DNA of 64,000 nt. It comes from Sepioteuthis lessoniana. Its lineage: Eukaryota > Mollusca > Cephalopoda > Myopsida > Loliginidae. The DNA is taken from assembly GCA_963585895.1 (NCBI GenBank), contig CAUZXS010002453.1, forward strand, positions 1-64,000. Direction: 5' to 3'. Both the position numbers and the translations under genes were made by a program. Below, one piece after another: positions 39,601 to 55,593 of this stretch (the stretch's first letter is position 1; each line of letters starts with the position of its first letter). Below the pieces are notes generated by a model. It was not told where the DNA came from. It was given only the letters and a program-made list of their open reading frames with translations, and did no database searches.

Positions 39601-42600
39601 AAGCATGGAGTACTCTGATTCACGGCCATTTTGAATAGCCTCAAAAGAGATCTTTTTGTGAGATCAAAATGATTTTTGCTATAAACTAATTTCAAACAAT
39701 GCAGAATTTACATTTATGTAAATGAATTTTGAAAAAAAAAATTTTGCTTTTTCCAAAAAACTTCCCTTATTTATTGAATCTTTCATATTTATAATGATAT
39801 TAGAATTTTGATAGACATTAACAATAATTAGAAAATTAATAAAAATCACAGGTCTTATGTGAAAATAATTTAGTCATCAAAAACAATTTAGATGAGCAAT
39901 TTAGAGAAATCTCTGTAGTATCGTGGCTAAGGTGCTTGACTGCTACATTGTAGTAACCAAGTGTAAACTCCAGTTGTACTATAACGTTCACTTTTGGATT
40001 AATGCCTTTAGGAAAGGCATGAACCTTCATATTTCCCTAGCTATGGTTAAATAGTATCATTACTGTTCTTCTACAAGGATGGGTTAGGCATGAAGGTTGA
40101 TATGTCATTAAAAACAAAGAACCAAATAAAAAAAAAAAAATTTGCAAATCAACTTACTGTTCTTAAGTCTGCATTTTGGACAACAAGGATCATTCTCATG
40201 GTAAAATAATTCTTCATTCTGCAGAAAGAAAGACAGCAGAAATGTCAAATCTTAAAGCATAGTTACTGTATTTGATGGCATATAAGATGCACAGGTGTTT
40301 AAGATGCAATCCAATTTCAGCAGGGCAAATAAAAAAAAAAACAAAGGACTAATATTAAGTGAGATAAAATTGATATAATGAATATTATCAATAACACTTT
40401 TAATCTGCATAATATCCTTTTAAATAATGACAATAGGTATATGAAAGTTACTCTAAAGTCTAAGCTAATAGAAGTTGCCAGGTAGCTAATTTCAGCCAAC
40501 TACTTCGAATTTTAAACCTACATATGGCATATAAGGTGCAGAGGAATTTTAAAAGATATTTTTAGTAAAAAGAAGTGTGCCTTATATGCCGTTAAATATA
40601 GTAGTTATTTTTTTTTTTAATGAAATCAAATAACATTGCATACAGGAGTAAAAAGCATTATCTTTAGTTGTCTGTAAAAGTGTTTTTGAATGTTTTTTAA
40701 ATTTTTTATATTATTGATTTTAGAATCAGGACAAGTAGATTTGTTTTCATATTACAAAGTAAAAAGAGAATTAGGGCCAAAATACAGTCCAGAAAGATTA
40801 TTGAAAACTGATTTTGAATCTTCTTTTGAAGCTGATCTTTGACATCACATATATCTACTTTAATCAGTTTTACTGACAACAGGATATCTCTTACACTCTT
40901 TTGTTTCAAGTTTATATAGATAACATTACTCATTTGTTATTCAAGACAAAACAATGTGGTTATTCAATAAACCTTCCCCCAAATTGTTTTGAACTGAGAG
41001 TGATTGCCATAAAATAAATTCAAACCCTTATGAAAAAATTCAACATTCATAAGATACTTTTGTCAATGGGCCAGGAGACCTGGGTTCAATCCCAGGTTGA
41101 GTCATACCAAAGACTCAAAAATTGGTACTTGATGCTACCTTGCTTAACACTCAGCATTATAAGGTAAGGATCAAGGGTAAAGTGATGCAATCCAGGGAAA
41201 GGAGTAGCACCCTCCCCTACACCTTGGTGTAGTAGCTATTGAAAAGGGAGCCTTTGGGTCACCCTTGACTATGGTCACCAACTTTACTTAACTTTATGTA
41301 CAAGGTATAGAAATTCCATCTAAAGTTATTCAATAAACCAGATGAGAACAAAAATACAAATTCTTCAAACCAATATATAATGGTCGTTCAAAAAGTTCGA
41401 AGCCTTATCCAGAAAGAAGTGCCATAGCTGAACATTTTTGTTGTGATAACACACTATTACTGCTTATAAAATGTGAAAAACTAATTCAGATTGTCTTAAG
41501 TTTTGTGCAGGTATGTGACAAATCTAAAATCTGGATGAGGCTTAGAAATTTTTGAACTGCTCATGTACAGTAAGTTAAAAAGATGTTTATATTTTATCCT
41601 ACTTTTTTTTAATCTTATGAGCTTTTCTATTTTGTATATGCAAAGAAAACACTTTAATCTAACAATAAACAATATTGCAGATAATTTTTTTTATATATAA
41701 TATTGTTTATTCTTCTTCAATACAATGCCATGGGCTTGTCATTTTGATTAAATAAAAAATGAAGGGAAATCTCTTCCTGTAATGTTTTTACCAAGTCAAA
41801 TCTTCCAATATAAAGTCTAGAAAAGATAGAATCTTAAAATGACAATCTAGATTGGAAACAATATTTAAAGCTATGAAGCAGTTGTAAATTAAACAAAATT
41901 TACCTCTTGACATTGTGGTATTTCACATACACGTTTGCATTTGACTTCTCCAGCAACACATTGGCACATAGTACAGTTATCGTTACTATCACGCCACATC
42001 TCATTCAGCTGAAAAAAAAAGAAATGTATATACAGAACTTGACAACATAACAGATTATTTTATTCTTTACAATTACATGAAGTGCAAATCAATAAGTCCG
42101 TAGCTTCATACATAAGTATTTGCAGAATTTTGATCTGAAACTTTCACAGTTTAATCTATGTAATTAATATCTATCTGAAATAGTTTGTTGTGAATAAAGT
42201 GGTGAGATTTTGATTACTAATTTGATTTTCTCAAAATGTTGATCAATAACTGATGAAAAATGATGCCTAAAAACAAAAGAAAAAAATAGACAAACCAAAA
42301 AATATGCACAGTTATTTGAAAAACAATGTTGAAAATGATTTACCTTTTTGGACTCTCCATCAACAACACAAGACATATCACATTGTTCTCTCTTAACACA
42401 ATCACCTAATGAATTTCTGTACAGACCATTAGCACATTTGCATCCATAGTTCCAGTTTTCACAGAGAGAATTGTTTGGTGGCAATAGACCTTCACTGCAT
42501 TTGGGTTCACAGCCAGCAATGATGGACCATTCTTCTGTTGATTTGCATACTGAAAATAGATGGATAATGACAGATATTGTTTTGAATCATTCAAAAAGTA

Positions 42601-45600
42601 ACAGAAATTACGCATTCAGAAGCAGAAATGCATTTAATATGGATGCATTTTAAGTCTAATTTTTGAAACACTAGATCAGAATTTTAATGAGTAAATTTAA
42701 GGATAAAACTTTCTTGAATAATATATAAATAAAACTACAATAAGACCTCATATTGAATATTGTACTCAGGCCTGGAATCAAGTGTCTAAACAAGGAAATT
42801 TGAGTTTAATATTGAGATTGGAGGGCATACAAAGAAGAGTGGCAAAACTGATAAAAAGAGAAAAGGACTACAGTTACAGGGAGGGATTGGAGAAATTGGG
42901 ATAAATTAAAATCATAGAAAGGAGAACAAGAAGTGATCTAAGTGAAATTTCAAAATAATTAATGGAATTTCTAATAGTAGACATTTTTTTAATATTTCTC
43001 CTTGAACTGGAAATTTACTGTGAAGACAGATATTAAAATCTAAATCTATTAACCAATTGAAATCTTTTTGCTTATAGAGTAATATATTTTTAGCACAAAT
43101 TGCTTAATCATTGATATAGATATTTTTTAATACTAAATCTTCTGTGCAAAGATTCTCTTTTTTTAAAGATTGATATTAGCAGATTTTTATTTAATAGTTA
43201 GTAATCTAATATCCAAGTAAATCATACTTACCACATTTATTTGGTAATTCACAGCGAATAGTATCAACTGATGTGGTACAATTTTCATTATTCAATTGAT
43301 CAGCGTTTATTTTGAAAGTTCTCTCACGTATACCCAGATTACAATCCCCTGTACAAGGTGACCAATCCGTCCACTGACCACAATTGACTAAATAGAGAAA
43401 ACATAATTATTTCTTTAGTTTGTTATCAAGAAAAAATTGGTGATATCTTCATCAATTTGGATAAACTACCAGAAATGATACTCTTTGTTAATTTTTTTTT
43501 TATTCATATGTGTTTTAATGATTCTGTATAAATGTCTTCTTTGCTTGAAGATAAGAAAAATACAGAGAGTAAAAAGTGTTATACTGTGAAATTGAGGGAT
43601 TTTACAAGGTAGCGGCAATAAACATTTGCAGTTTGGCTAGTTTAAAAATTAACTTTCTAGTTGAAGCCAAATAATAAGGTAAAGGGTTATCTAAATTTTA
43701 CCCTGATATTTTTGTAAAAATATGCATATGCAATTTTTAGTTATGTTTTTGTAATAAGTAAAATAAAGTTGTCTCCCCTATTCTTGCCCCCCCCACTCTC
43801 CTGTATATAGACTCACCCACTGAGGGTTTCATATGTAAATGGCAAATCACTGTTAACTCATATCTGTTGTGGAATAAAGCTCAATGTGAGTTTACATTTG
43901 TCTTTGTTTTTCCTTACAATTCTATTAGCCTCAGTAAACTGTCATTAAAAAATTACATGACCATTAACACTTCCTGGGTGATATCATTATTCATTATAAA
44001 TGTATGGGGCTTGGAAACTCAAGTTAGTTATGTTTTGTAATCACCAAATCTACATAGTCTCTTGTTGTTTTCTAAGTTAGTTGTGTCTTCATACATACAC
44101 ATGCTAACATCTTAGAATTTCAAATGGAAAGATAGGGTTTTCAGGGTAGAATGAAATGATTAAGCCCAAATAAGGAATCAACCAATATTTTACTAACAGG
44201 TCAGAGAAGAATATATGTCAGAATAACAGCTCATAGCCAAATAAGTGAAAGATTGATTTTCAAAAATTAAGGCTGAGAAGATATTTGGGTACAGTTCCTC
44301 AACAACAAGCAAATGTCAGTGCCAATAATTTATAACCTTTGTTCACATCCCACTGTAAGTAAAATGTGAAAGGCAGTGAGCTATTTCATCTGAGGAAGTT
44401 TGTCCATCAGCCTCCTTGTTGGAACTGTTAGATCAAGCTAAATTCAGCCTGTTCTATCAAGCTTAAATTTCTTGATCTCACTGTAAGGAAATAAGCAGCA
44501 TTTTTTGTGCAGGTTCTGGTAGTTGTCTAGGGAGGAAGTACTTGTTGAAAGACAAAGAATAATTGTGTTTGGATTGGGATGTGACATAAGGTACCATGTG
44601 TCTACAGATATCACATGTCAACCCCATAATTTAAATAAAACTCTTTTTGTGCTCATTCTTTCATCCCTGCTCTTGGAGCAAAGTGGACATGCATTCCACC
44701 TCTGTGGAAGAGATATTTTTGTCTCCAACTTTGGCAAAGTATTTTATTTCATTTCTCATTGAAATGAGAAAACAGAGAAAAGTAAAACTTTTATAATCAC
44801 CATTTTTGTATCTCCTGTTTTACATTGCTTGTTCATGGAACAATGCATACATTTCATGTTGGGATACATTTGTTTATCATTGCAATACTTCTTACATATT
44901 GTTATAAGCATATTAAGTATCCTATGTATGTTTATTTGGGTTTATTTCGTATTTCCTTTCTGTTTATTTAGTGTTAATAAATCAATGGATATGCTGATAC
45001 TAATATTGGACCTTGATGAGCCGTGATATAACTAAATATCCTCCTTTGTACCAAATACTGGTAACATTCTGATAAATAGTAATTCATTCCAATATCCTTT
45101 TGAAAATGTTTTATACTACTAAAAATTCAAAAGAAAATAATAAACTTCATAGTTATTTTCTTTATCTATAATATTATTTCAAAACATCACATAGGAAAAT
45201 AATTGAAGCATCAAAGCTGATTGTGATCTTGTACAATCAAGTGAAATTGATCAAAATCAGATCAAAGAAAACTGTTAGGGGGAGATGATCCTGTTCTATT
45301 GTAAAGCAAGTATTTTTTTAAACACTTTTTTTAAAGAATTAAGCATCTTGCTTAATTAATACTTGAAAAAAATGTATTAAGGATATTAAGTTATAATCTA
45401 TGCAAAGAATATAAACTGACAATTTTATTTTTGTTTCGTCCTTATTTCTCATCACTTTGTTTGCTTTTTACAAAAACTGCTTGAAGGCAACTCCTGTAGT
45501 AACATTGTTTCTAATATTGACTGAGGACATGAATACTTTGGTAAATGTTATTAACCTTCACAAGGCTGAATTTCACAAGTTTTCCTTTCGGTTTGTGGAC

Positions 45601-46757
45601 CAGCATCACAGGCTACTTCATTGATCTTTTGTCGTTGACGTGTTTGGATACCTGCACCACAACTTTGACTGCATGTTGACCAGAATGACCAAGGAGCATA
45701 AGCACAGCCTACAAAAAACAGATTATTATCCTTAATAATAATAATAATAATAATAATCTCAAGGACTTTGCTATAAAAACTGATAGAAAAATAAAGAGCA
45801 ATAGCTCAGATAGAGTGGTTAAGGACAGATAATAATATTTCAGTCAAAGAATACAATAAAATAAGTTAATAGAAAGGCATAGAAATAGAAACTGAAAAAT
45901 TGTGGTACTTTAACCTTAAAACTATTATCATGTTAGTAATAGTGGGAGCCCAGGGTATGGTTAAGGGAGATACAGGTAAACACATTTACAAGATATCTGG
46001 TAATCTCAGCCTATATGAAATACAAAAAAATTGCACTTTCTAGAATTGCTTATCCCTTTAGGAGAATGATATCAATGTGACTAAAAAATATCACCCTAAA
46101 GAGGCAGTAAAAAACGTAAATATTTTAAATACATATTATCTATACCTTCCCTCACCCTAAGTCTTGGGTAAAGACCCATGGAAGTATTGTAAAGTAAAGC
46201 TGAAAATCAAATTAAAAAAGAAATTGTTCAAATAAAAAGAGAAAAAAGGAAATATTTGAGATGAGTGTTATTTGATTTCCATGAAAGACAAAACTTACAA
46301 GTTTGATTCTTGTTGCATTCTTCCATTTCCATTGCATCTCCTGGGCACATAGCACCTCCACATCGTGGAAGTGGATTTGAACAAGCTCGATTTCTTGATC
46401 GGAATCCTCCAGGCTGGCAGGAACGGCTGCATGCTGTCCATTCAGACCAGTTAGTCCAATTACCATTAACTAAAAAACAAAAACAAAAAAACAAACAAAC
46501 AATATGTCAATGCTAAAAAGTACTGACCATAAAAGAAGAGAATAATAGTTGTGAAATCCAGTACAAACATAATTTTTTAGGTTTAAACAACATTCACTTT
46601 TATGTGTGGGATTACCTTCCCTTAGCTTGTACACTTACCACTAGGATGTACCACAGTCAGTTACTATCACAATGTTTCCAAGAATACAAACACAGCTCAC
46701 AAAAATCTTTCTCTTTTGCTTAACATCCACTACAAAGACTCAAATTTTAATGACTTG

Positions 46758-46838
<81 letters not shown>

Positions 46839-49343
46839 GGATGCTAGAGGACTTTTACCAAAGGATTTTTCTCTTTTTGTTGTATATACACATTTTCTTC
46901 TAATTTCCACATGTCATAGAAAAGCTTTACCAAAGTTCTATATTCATCTTATCAGTTTTTATTCATATTCAAGATTAACAGGTTAGTAATTATATTTTCT
47001 TTTTCTTTGTTTTTGGTAGTAAGAGATTTTACTCATTTTTATAAAATAACAGCAAAAAAAAGACTCCAGTTGCTTATTCACATAATTATTTTGCTTTCAT
47101 TATCAAAAATTCTAACACAGAAAAAGCAAATAATTCTTTGGATTGAATTGGTTTGATTCACACAATAATAGATGATGTTTAAGTTTCAAAACTATTTTCA
47201 TAATAATATTTTTAAATGGTTTAAATTGACTGCTACAATTAAGTAAAAATAAATCTAATTTCTGGTGTCTATTGTATAATTTGTAGAAAACATCACTCAC
47301 TTTTAGAATTTGGCTGTGCATAGCATCTCTCTCGGAAATTTTCACAGTAGCTGTAAAGAAAGAACCAAATTTTAAACATTGTCTTGTTAATTAAACAAAG
47401 TCCATGAAAAGAAAATTAGAAATATCACCCAGATTATTAAACTTTAGTTAAGAAAATTGAAAAATTTTAATATTATTTTTTACATACAGTGTTAGGCAAA
47501 AAAACTCCAAACAAACTAGACAGTGAAAAAACTGAAACCATTTTTATCATTGCCATAGATTTTAATGAAACTTCAATGACTTAGACACACATAGGAAGTG
47601 ATTATTTTCCTTGATCATTGTTGTCAAAGTTTCTTTTATTGTTGTGCAAAGTCATAATTTTCTAAAAAGAAAATTCTCAGAAATACCAAAAAATAGGAAA
47701 TTTTAAAGCATTTTATTTTCCTTGATTTTATATCCTAATTTTCGATTAAATCCAATTGAAAATTTGTGGTCAATATTTTATAGAAAACTTAAAAATTGCA
47801 AATCTTTGGATGAAACTGAGTTATTTAACATATTGAATGATTATTAACAACCATCATTACGTGATCATTGTTGCAAGCATGACCAGACACTGTCAGGCAG
47901 TAATTGATGCCACTGGATACCTAAGCAAATATTAAGTGGTCATAAAATGTCCTAAATCATCATAAAAGTAACAATAAAGTAGGAAACCATAGTCGAAGGT
48001 AATCCAAAGGCTCCCTTTTCAGTAGCTACCACACCGAGGTGTAGGGGAGGTTGCTACTCCATTCCCTGGATTGCTCCACTTTAGTCTTGATCCTTACCTT
48101 ATAATGCTGAGTGTTAAGCAAAGTAGCATCAAGTACCATTTTTTGAGTCTTTGGTATGACTCGACCTTGGATTGAACCCTGGTCTCCCAGACCATTGGCA
48201 AACACTACTCAAATTGTCTCAATAAAATTTTTTTTATGCAAGCTATCTACTTTTTTTGTTCAATACTGTACTTATACAGTTCATTCTTTATCCAAAATAT
48301 TTTCTGTACACTTTTCTGGGTTTTACTCTGTCAAGAGTATTTCATTGTTATATCTACCAGCCGGTCAGTACATAAGTTCTATAGGACCTGATGGTAAGGC
48401 TCCAGTTCTGGAGATCAGGGAAGTGTGTTGTACCCCTTTAATGCTATTATTACTGGTTACACTCTGACCCAGAATGGTTCTATATGTTAGAGTCCCAATT
48501 ATGAATCAAATAGATGTGTTTAAAGATTATTCATATTTGATAGGACCATGTACACCCTCCTCCTCCAAAAAAAATCCTCTTAAGAAACAATGTTTTATAA
48601 ATAGAAACTTGATATGAAATATTTCTATGTTTATTTAAAAAATTGAAAATGGAAAATAAAATATCAAATAAAATTATGAAAATATTGAAAACTTATAGGT
48701 CTTAAATATCAATTTTGGATATCCAATTTTATCCAGTTAAACAACACTACTACTATGAAACAAACTTTTTCTTATATCTATGTTGAGCTGCCATACAAGT
48801 AAACAAAATAGACTTGTATAATGGTAGAGTATTTGAAAAATAATGTCCAACTGCAATAGTGATGTGTTACATAATCAAATTAATACATTATCTCCCTTTG
48901 TTTTGTAAGCATTCTTTACTAGTCAATAAATCTTTTTATCTTTTGTATCCATCCTTACTGTCTCTTGCTATTCAGTAATTATAATCAAAATACATTAATA
49001 TCATTTACATACAAAATATAATATAAAAACATGTATAAAAAGAATTATTGCATCAAGAATTAAACTGAACAAGACAACATTCTATTATAAATAAAAATTT
49101 CATATTTCTAGCATATGCTGCTTCTTCCTCACCATTTTTTTTATAATTTTCTTTTAGTTTCAACATTTGAGTTTTCTATTGAAGGAGAAACAAACCACTT
49201 GAGATTTTCTTTTTCCGTTCAGTGGAAAGAAGAGGTGATGAAAAGAGACTTTTTATCTATCATATTCAAATTCACGTCTTGGTCCAATCATTGTAATCCA
49301 ATCTCCTTATCTAATACATAGGTAGACAAATTGTGTGTGTGTG

Positions 49344-49403
<60 letters not shown>

Positions 49404-49475
49404 CACTGATAATCAGCACCTGAACTTTAAAGAAAAATGTTCAGAGTTTAATATGAAATCAATAAATTATCCTAA

Positions 49476-49537
<62 letters not shown>

Positions 49538-52500
49538 CAGAGAGACACAGACAAATAGACAGAAATATACACTCAAAGGAATCTTTTCTATTTTGTTTTT
49601 GGTTTTGAAGCATCTTTATTCTGGAATGATATCATCTTATAACATGTGGGCAGATGATATCACCATTTAAATATAAATGGCAGTTGACATTGTAGAGTTC
49701 TGTCGCCTCTTGTTATATCAAAAGAAAGAAAATAAGTAATGAAGATGTTGATATTGATGGTTTTCAATTTAGAAGTTTAATGACAGCTTGAGACGAAGTT
49801 TTCCTTTGTTCTATGAGTACAGAAGGGAGAAAGACAGTTGTAGATAGCAGTGCAGGAACTTAGTAGCAGCCAGAAGCTTCGGGATCCATTTGATTTGGGA
49901 GGGAGAAATAATTGACAAGGAATGGTCTCCTAAAGGAAGCAGAGGAACAAATGTCTAAATGTGCTCTCTCGAGATGAAAAGTCCCTCTGTCTGCTGTTTG
50001 GAATCGTCCCGGGATAGAGAGAGAATGTTCTCTCTTGTGTTGGCTGGTCTCAACTTGCTACCAGCAAGGAGGAAAGGAAAAGAGAGATGGAGCATGGTTA
50101 GCGCTGCCTTTTACGGTGCCTGGGGAGGTGTGCCCGGGCAGAATAGCATCGGTCATTCTCATTGGATGAAATGTATAATTTCAAACTCCAACGGCCAAAG
50201 CAATTCCCGCATTAAATAATTGTTTGAAATTCTTTCTGCTACAATCTATAACCAGATGGAAATTATATACTTTGCCATAGGATAATAGCTAACTAGCTAG
50301 TTTAGTAGACTATTACTATTATGTAATGAGTTTGAACCTCACAGAACTTGTGTCAGACTATGCTAAGCTTCATAAATACTTATTATCAGGGAGACACAGA
50401 AATGTATTATTTTGGTAATATTTGATAATGTTTAGTGTTAACTTTTCTAGCTCTTAATAAAAGATGTACAAAAGAATTACCCAGTGTGATTCTACCCAGG
50501 AAGCATGATTTACTGAGATAAACTTTTCTTATATCTTACCAAACTTCACAAATTGTTTCTCTGGTAAGTTCTTCATGAACGTAGCCTTGTCCATTAATCA
50601 AGCAGTCAAATGGACACTGTCCAACTGTGCAGGTCTTATTCTCAACAAGATACTCCTTGTCACATTTCACTCCTTTGGTGATCAGCTTCCTAAAAGTTTA
50701 TATAAAGGTAAACATTTTAGGGAGATTGGGTTGCATGATTAAAATTCTGTTACGTTTAATTCATATTTGTTTCAATGATTTATTGTATAAATAGAAGAAA
50801 AATTGAAGTTTAAAATTCTGATAATTATTGTAGAATCATATAAAGTTTGCTATCAAATGCTTAATATCTTGATTTTACTTGTCTTTATCTCCAAGTGATT
50901 AAAATAAAAGCTTCGTATATAAATATAATTCATCAACAGAACTTTATCCATTATTTATGAATTCATTAGAATTTTATTGACATTAATCTCAGTTATAGAA
51001 ACTGTTTCTATAAGAAAATTTCCAAGTCCTTTTTGTTTAATGTTCAATTTTTGTAATAACATTTCTTAATGATTTTACAAAGTAAAGAGAACCCCTTACC
51101 TGTATCGATGCTTGACACCAGCTCCACATGTCTGACTACAAGCTCCCCAATCAGTCCAATCAGAATATTTACAACCTAGAAATTATGTAAAAATGGATTA
51201 GTTCTTTTTGAAAAGCGGCAACAAGATTGGTGATATATATCACTTTCTTGGAAATATTTTTCTTTATAACAATCATTTAATAAAGAAACCAGACTGTCCA
51301 TGAATTAATTAGATAAATGATCTCATTTTTTAAATATTTCACCTGATGTAGAAATTCTTAATTCTCATCCAATTTTTCACTTATTTCTAAACCTTAATCT
51401 CAAATTTAACAAGTCATAAATTTGATTGGTTTGGTTTTATGGCATATCAATCATTGTAGCTTATTTAATGCCAAATCCTCTTTATACATATATATTAGAT
51501 ATATATGATTTGTAAACACATTTTGCTGATAACATTTTTAAATGAGCCTAAGCTCAGTATTTTGCACATATTCAAATAGTTCCAAGTATCTATAACTAAT
51601 AATTCAATTAAACATCAGTCATTTGTTTTCACTGTTAAATAATCAAACAGTTCTATTTTAAACAATTCAATTTAGCATAAGTCTTTTGTTTGCATACTGT
51701 TTAAATGTCAAACAGTTCTGTTTGACCCATAGATAGGACCCTATCAGGTGCTACCACTCTTGGCCCGAGTGAACCTGGGAGAGATAGCAATGAAGGGGTT
51801 CTCTGCATTCCCAAAACTCCAGCATTACTGGAGCCTCATCAACAGATTGTTTCATGTCATATCCAGGACACTTGTTAGTGTAGGGGGGATCATCTTACCC
51901 CTCTGCAAAAACACAGTGTATTCTACAGCCCCAGCTGACTGGGTTAACATAGATTTGAGGATCTAGAAATTATGTTGCCATATAAATTAATTGAAACCAG
52001 ACAGAGCAATCCTTAAGAGGTGCAGGGCTCAATTGGAAAATATATATATGGCCATGTGTTATTATGTATATTTGACAAACTGAGAATGGATAACACTGTA
52101 GCACAGAGCTCCCTTAGGTCTGCTGCCCACTTGGGAACAATTGGTTCAATTAGTTTAAGATAGGCTCAAAAAACCAGATGTCAATTAATCATAAGATTGT
52201 CTGATTTAGAAACAAGTAAATAAATATTACAAGAAAAATATATTAGAACAAAACTAATATCTCCTCTAAACATATTTTCTTGGCTTAACTTTTAAATGAG
52301 GGAATATTATGTTGCACCAATCTTTCAAACAAGAAGGGTCTGTATAATTTGAAAACTCTCATGAGGCTGGTACTTTTACTTGAGTTTTAATTTCAGCTAC
52401 TGGCACAAGTTGAAAATATGCAACTATTTAACCCACCAGCCATGCATGAAGGCGAACTGTTGCTTTTTTTATCATGAAAAAAATACATTTGAATTTTTAT

Positions 52501-55500
52501 GCAAAAATCTTGTCTATATTCAAATTGAAACCATCAAGAAAATACTCGATTCCCCAAATAATAGAGACTGGTCTAATTACTTGGAAATATGAATTTTAAT
52601 AACTGATTGGAGAGATACATTTTCTCTCCCTTATAACTTCTTCAGGGATCACATGGTAATAATGTTACTTGATCACTGAAACTATAAAAAGTTAGTTAAA
52701 ATAATAACAAGCTTTTGGTTAGTAAGGATTTCAACAATACAAGGTAAGTACATTGCTCTTTTCCCATCTGAACAACTGTCAAATTCTCCTTAAAACTTCT
52801 AATTTGAAAATAAGAATCATCTTGTACCATTTTGAAAATGAGTTTTAACCGATTGAAGATTTCTAATGTGAATTTACTAGAAAATTTGTGTAAATTTCAT
52901 ATCTCTGCATTTTTCAACAGTTATTTTGGCACACTTACAATTTTCTGTTATATTGCCACACTTGATTTCTCCGTCAATACAAAGACTGAAAAAGAAGAGG
53001 AAAAAGATATATAAAATTAGGGCATATGATAACTTGTGTAAAAACAAAAATAAGAAATCAAATTTGGATTATTATCTTTGTAGGATAAAAATAAATCGGC
53101 CACAAAGCTTGAAATAACTGACCATTTTTTACATGAAGATTCACTCTTGGCTTCAAAGTTTTCTAAAACTGTTGAACCATCTTTGTCATGACAGAAACAT
53201 TTCTTGACATCAACACAATTGCCATTCTCTTCCAACATTCCCTCAGGACATCGACATCCAGGTACACAGGTATCAGATTCTTGGCATACTTCTGTACTAA
53301 CTTTATAATCTGTACATGTAAGTGGACATTTATTGGCACAGTCTGTCCATATTTTCCCTCCACTACAGGTTGCTGAAAAATAAAATAGAATTTTAAAATG
53401 CTTTATATAGAATCAAATTCTAATAAGAATGCACATAATTATTCAATCTTAAAAAGTGTGTTTTTTATTTATAGACTGAAGTTAATATCAAATTTATAAG
53501 TTGAAATTTAATTTCATCTTTTTAAAAAATAAATAATTTTCAATGATAGCTATGATCCCTATTATTTAAATCTTTTAACAACATTCATGTGACAAAAAAT
53601 TATTTGTCCTGAATTTATTATTAGTATTTATTTTTGAATCATTTATGTAAAAGTATGATGCCAAAGGGAAAAAATTCTCAGATTAGGTGAAAGGTTTAAA
53701 AAAGGGAGACAAGTTACTTCCCATTATCTATGCAAATTCATTTGATAGATGTTTGGAAAAAATGAAATGTTTTTTATGCTGTTGGTGAACAGAGACAAAA
53801 AGTATAAAAAATGAAGGCTGCAGAAAATGGATGAATTAAAATCATTTAGATTGTGACATTCTAATGAAAATGTAATTTAATTGTCACTGAAATTTTATGA
53901 AAATGATTTTAGGTGCTGAGAGTGAGACAGAGTGAAATAAATAGATAAATTAAAAAGTTGTTTAATGATTAAAATCAATAGGATACAGTTATTATAAATG
54001 AGGGGATATAAGAAGTGAATGAAGAGGCAGTCATAGATTTGGGATAAATGTCTGCAGAATATATGATTCCTGTTTCTGAATATATGGGAAAGAATTGAAT
54101 CAGACTTCCCATATTTCAACCTGAACTTAAGCAAATGGTAATGGTAGCTCCATCTAGCAAATATCTGATTATTTTTTCAGATACAACCAGTTACCATCAT
54201 GACTTGGACCTGTGTTTTCAGTGTTTTTGCAGTTGAAACATTTTTTAAGATGGTGAATCTGGGTATAAAAGGGCTGCCACTGCATAAACTTACTTGATAA
54301 GCTGCAAGTAGCAAGCAACAGAGACAGTTAAAGACTCTTGCAATGAAAAGGACAGCGTGGCTTCAAATGAAGAAGGACTGAATGATGCTGTAGGATGTTT
54401 CCAACAACTACACCAGCAGAGATCAGTAAAACATACACATTTGGTCATACTGTAATCAGCCAGCCCCGCCCAGCCCTGCCCAATAATTTATAGTGACAAT
54501 GTTATAATTTAAAGTTAACCCTGTCATATTGAAACTCTGTTTTCTACAATAAAAAATAGATATCAAGTAATCTTTGAAAAATTGTGGAATAATATTTTTT
54601 TTAGAAAAATGTTTTCTGCTCTAATTCTCCAATGCTTAAAACAGGTATAAGGAACCACTTTTTTGAGAAGCAGGTCAAATGAGACGTGAGCATCTGCCTT
54701 TAAAGTAGGGAAAAAAGTTTTTTCTCTTTGGTAAAAACATCTTTTTTATAAAAAATTGAAGTCTTGGGCAGATCATTCAAAAAAGTCTGTGGCCCACAGG
54801 CTGCTGTTTACCTAGGACTATCTTAAAAAAATCCTGGAGATAAGCATTTTAGTAAAACATGCACACCTTTCTTTCAGCTGCACACTGAAATTGAAATACA
54901 AATACTGCTTTAGTACCACTGGATGTTTCAAGTTTAAAAACATGAATAATGCCAGTCCTATAATTTATATCTGAAATTGGGTAAGGGAAAGAGATTAAAA
55001 AACAAAAGAAAAAATAATTGAATTTACCATTTCCGGGACAGGGTTCTTTTAAGCAAGCTTGAATTTGAAGTCTTTCACCAGTACAACCTTCTTCACTTGC
55101 AGGATTTTTACAGTCTCTTTTTCTTACTTGGCTTCCAACACCACAGGTTACAGAACACTCTTCCCATGTGCCCCAAGCAGCCCATTTCGGTTTTTCTAAA
55201 ACAAAACAAGAAATTCTCATTCTATTTCATCATTATAAAAATGAATATGATAGTAAAGTTCAAGAAAGGAAAAATATATTGAAAATTTATTCATGTTATT
55301 CATACACACATTTATTAATGAATCCTATTTTTTGCACATTTATGAGGATGGGATGAAAAGTTCATGGGCTGAAAAGTTAATGTGATGATGTTATATTTGC
55401 TGTTGATGACTTTTTTGACTAGTGGGATCCAAGCAATGCAATACCAATGATATAATTGTGTGGACCACAAGGGGGACTATGTTGAAAAATAAACATCATT

Positions 55501-55541
55501 TGGTCACATTTCATGAGAGTGAACTTTTGAGCCAACAAAGA

Positions 55542-55593
<52 letters not shown>

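Noticed and set aside
43770-44760. Possible additional exon or element in intron 13
   Set aside because: Frames are short and unremarkable, with no Cys-rich module or repeat landmark. Flanking exons already join in phase without it.
46212-46516. Second and third frames over the TSP1 repeat 4 exon
   Set aside because: Shadows of the exon 46299-46469, whose frame has WxxWxxW, CSRSC and matching splice phases.
46672-46986. Frame with poly-His-Thr
   Set aside because: Translation of the (CA)n microsatellite.
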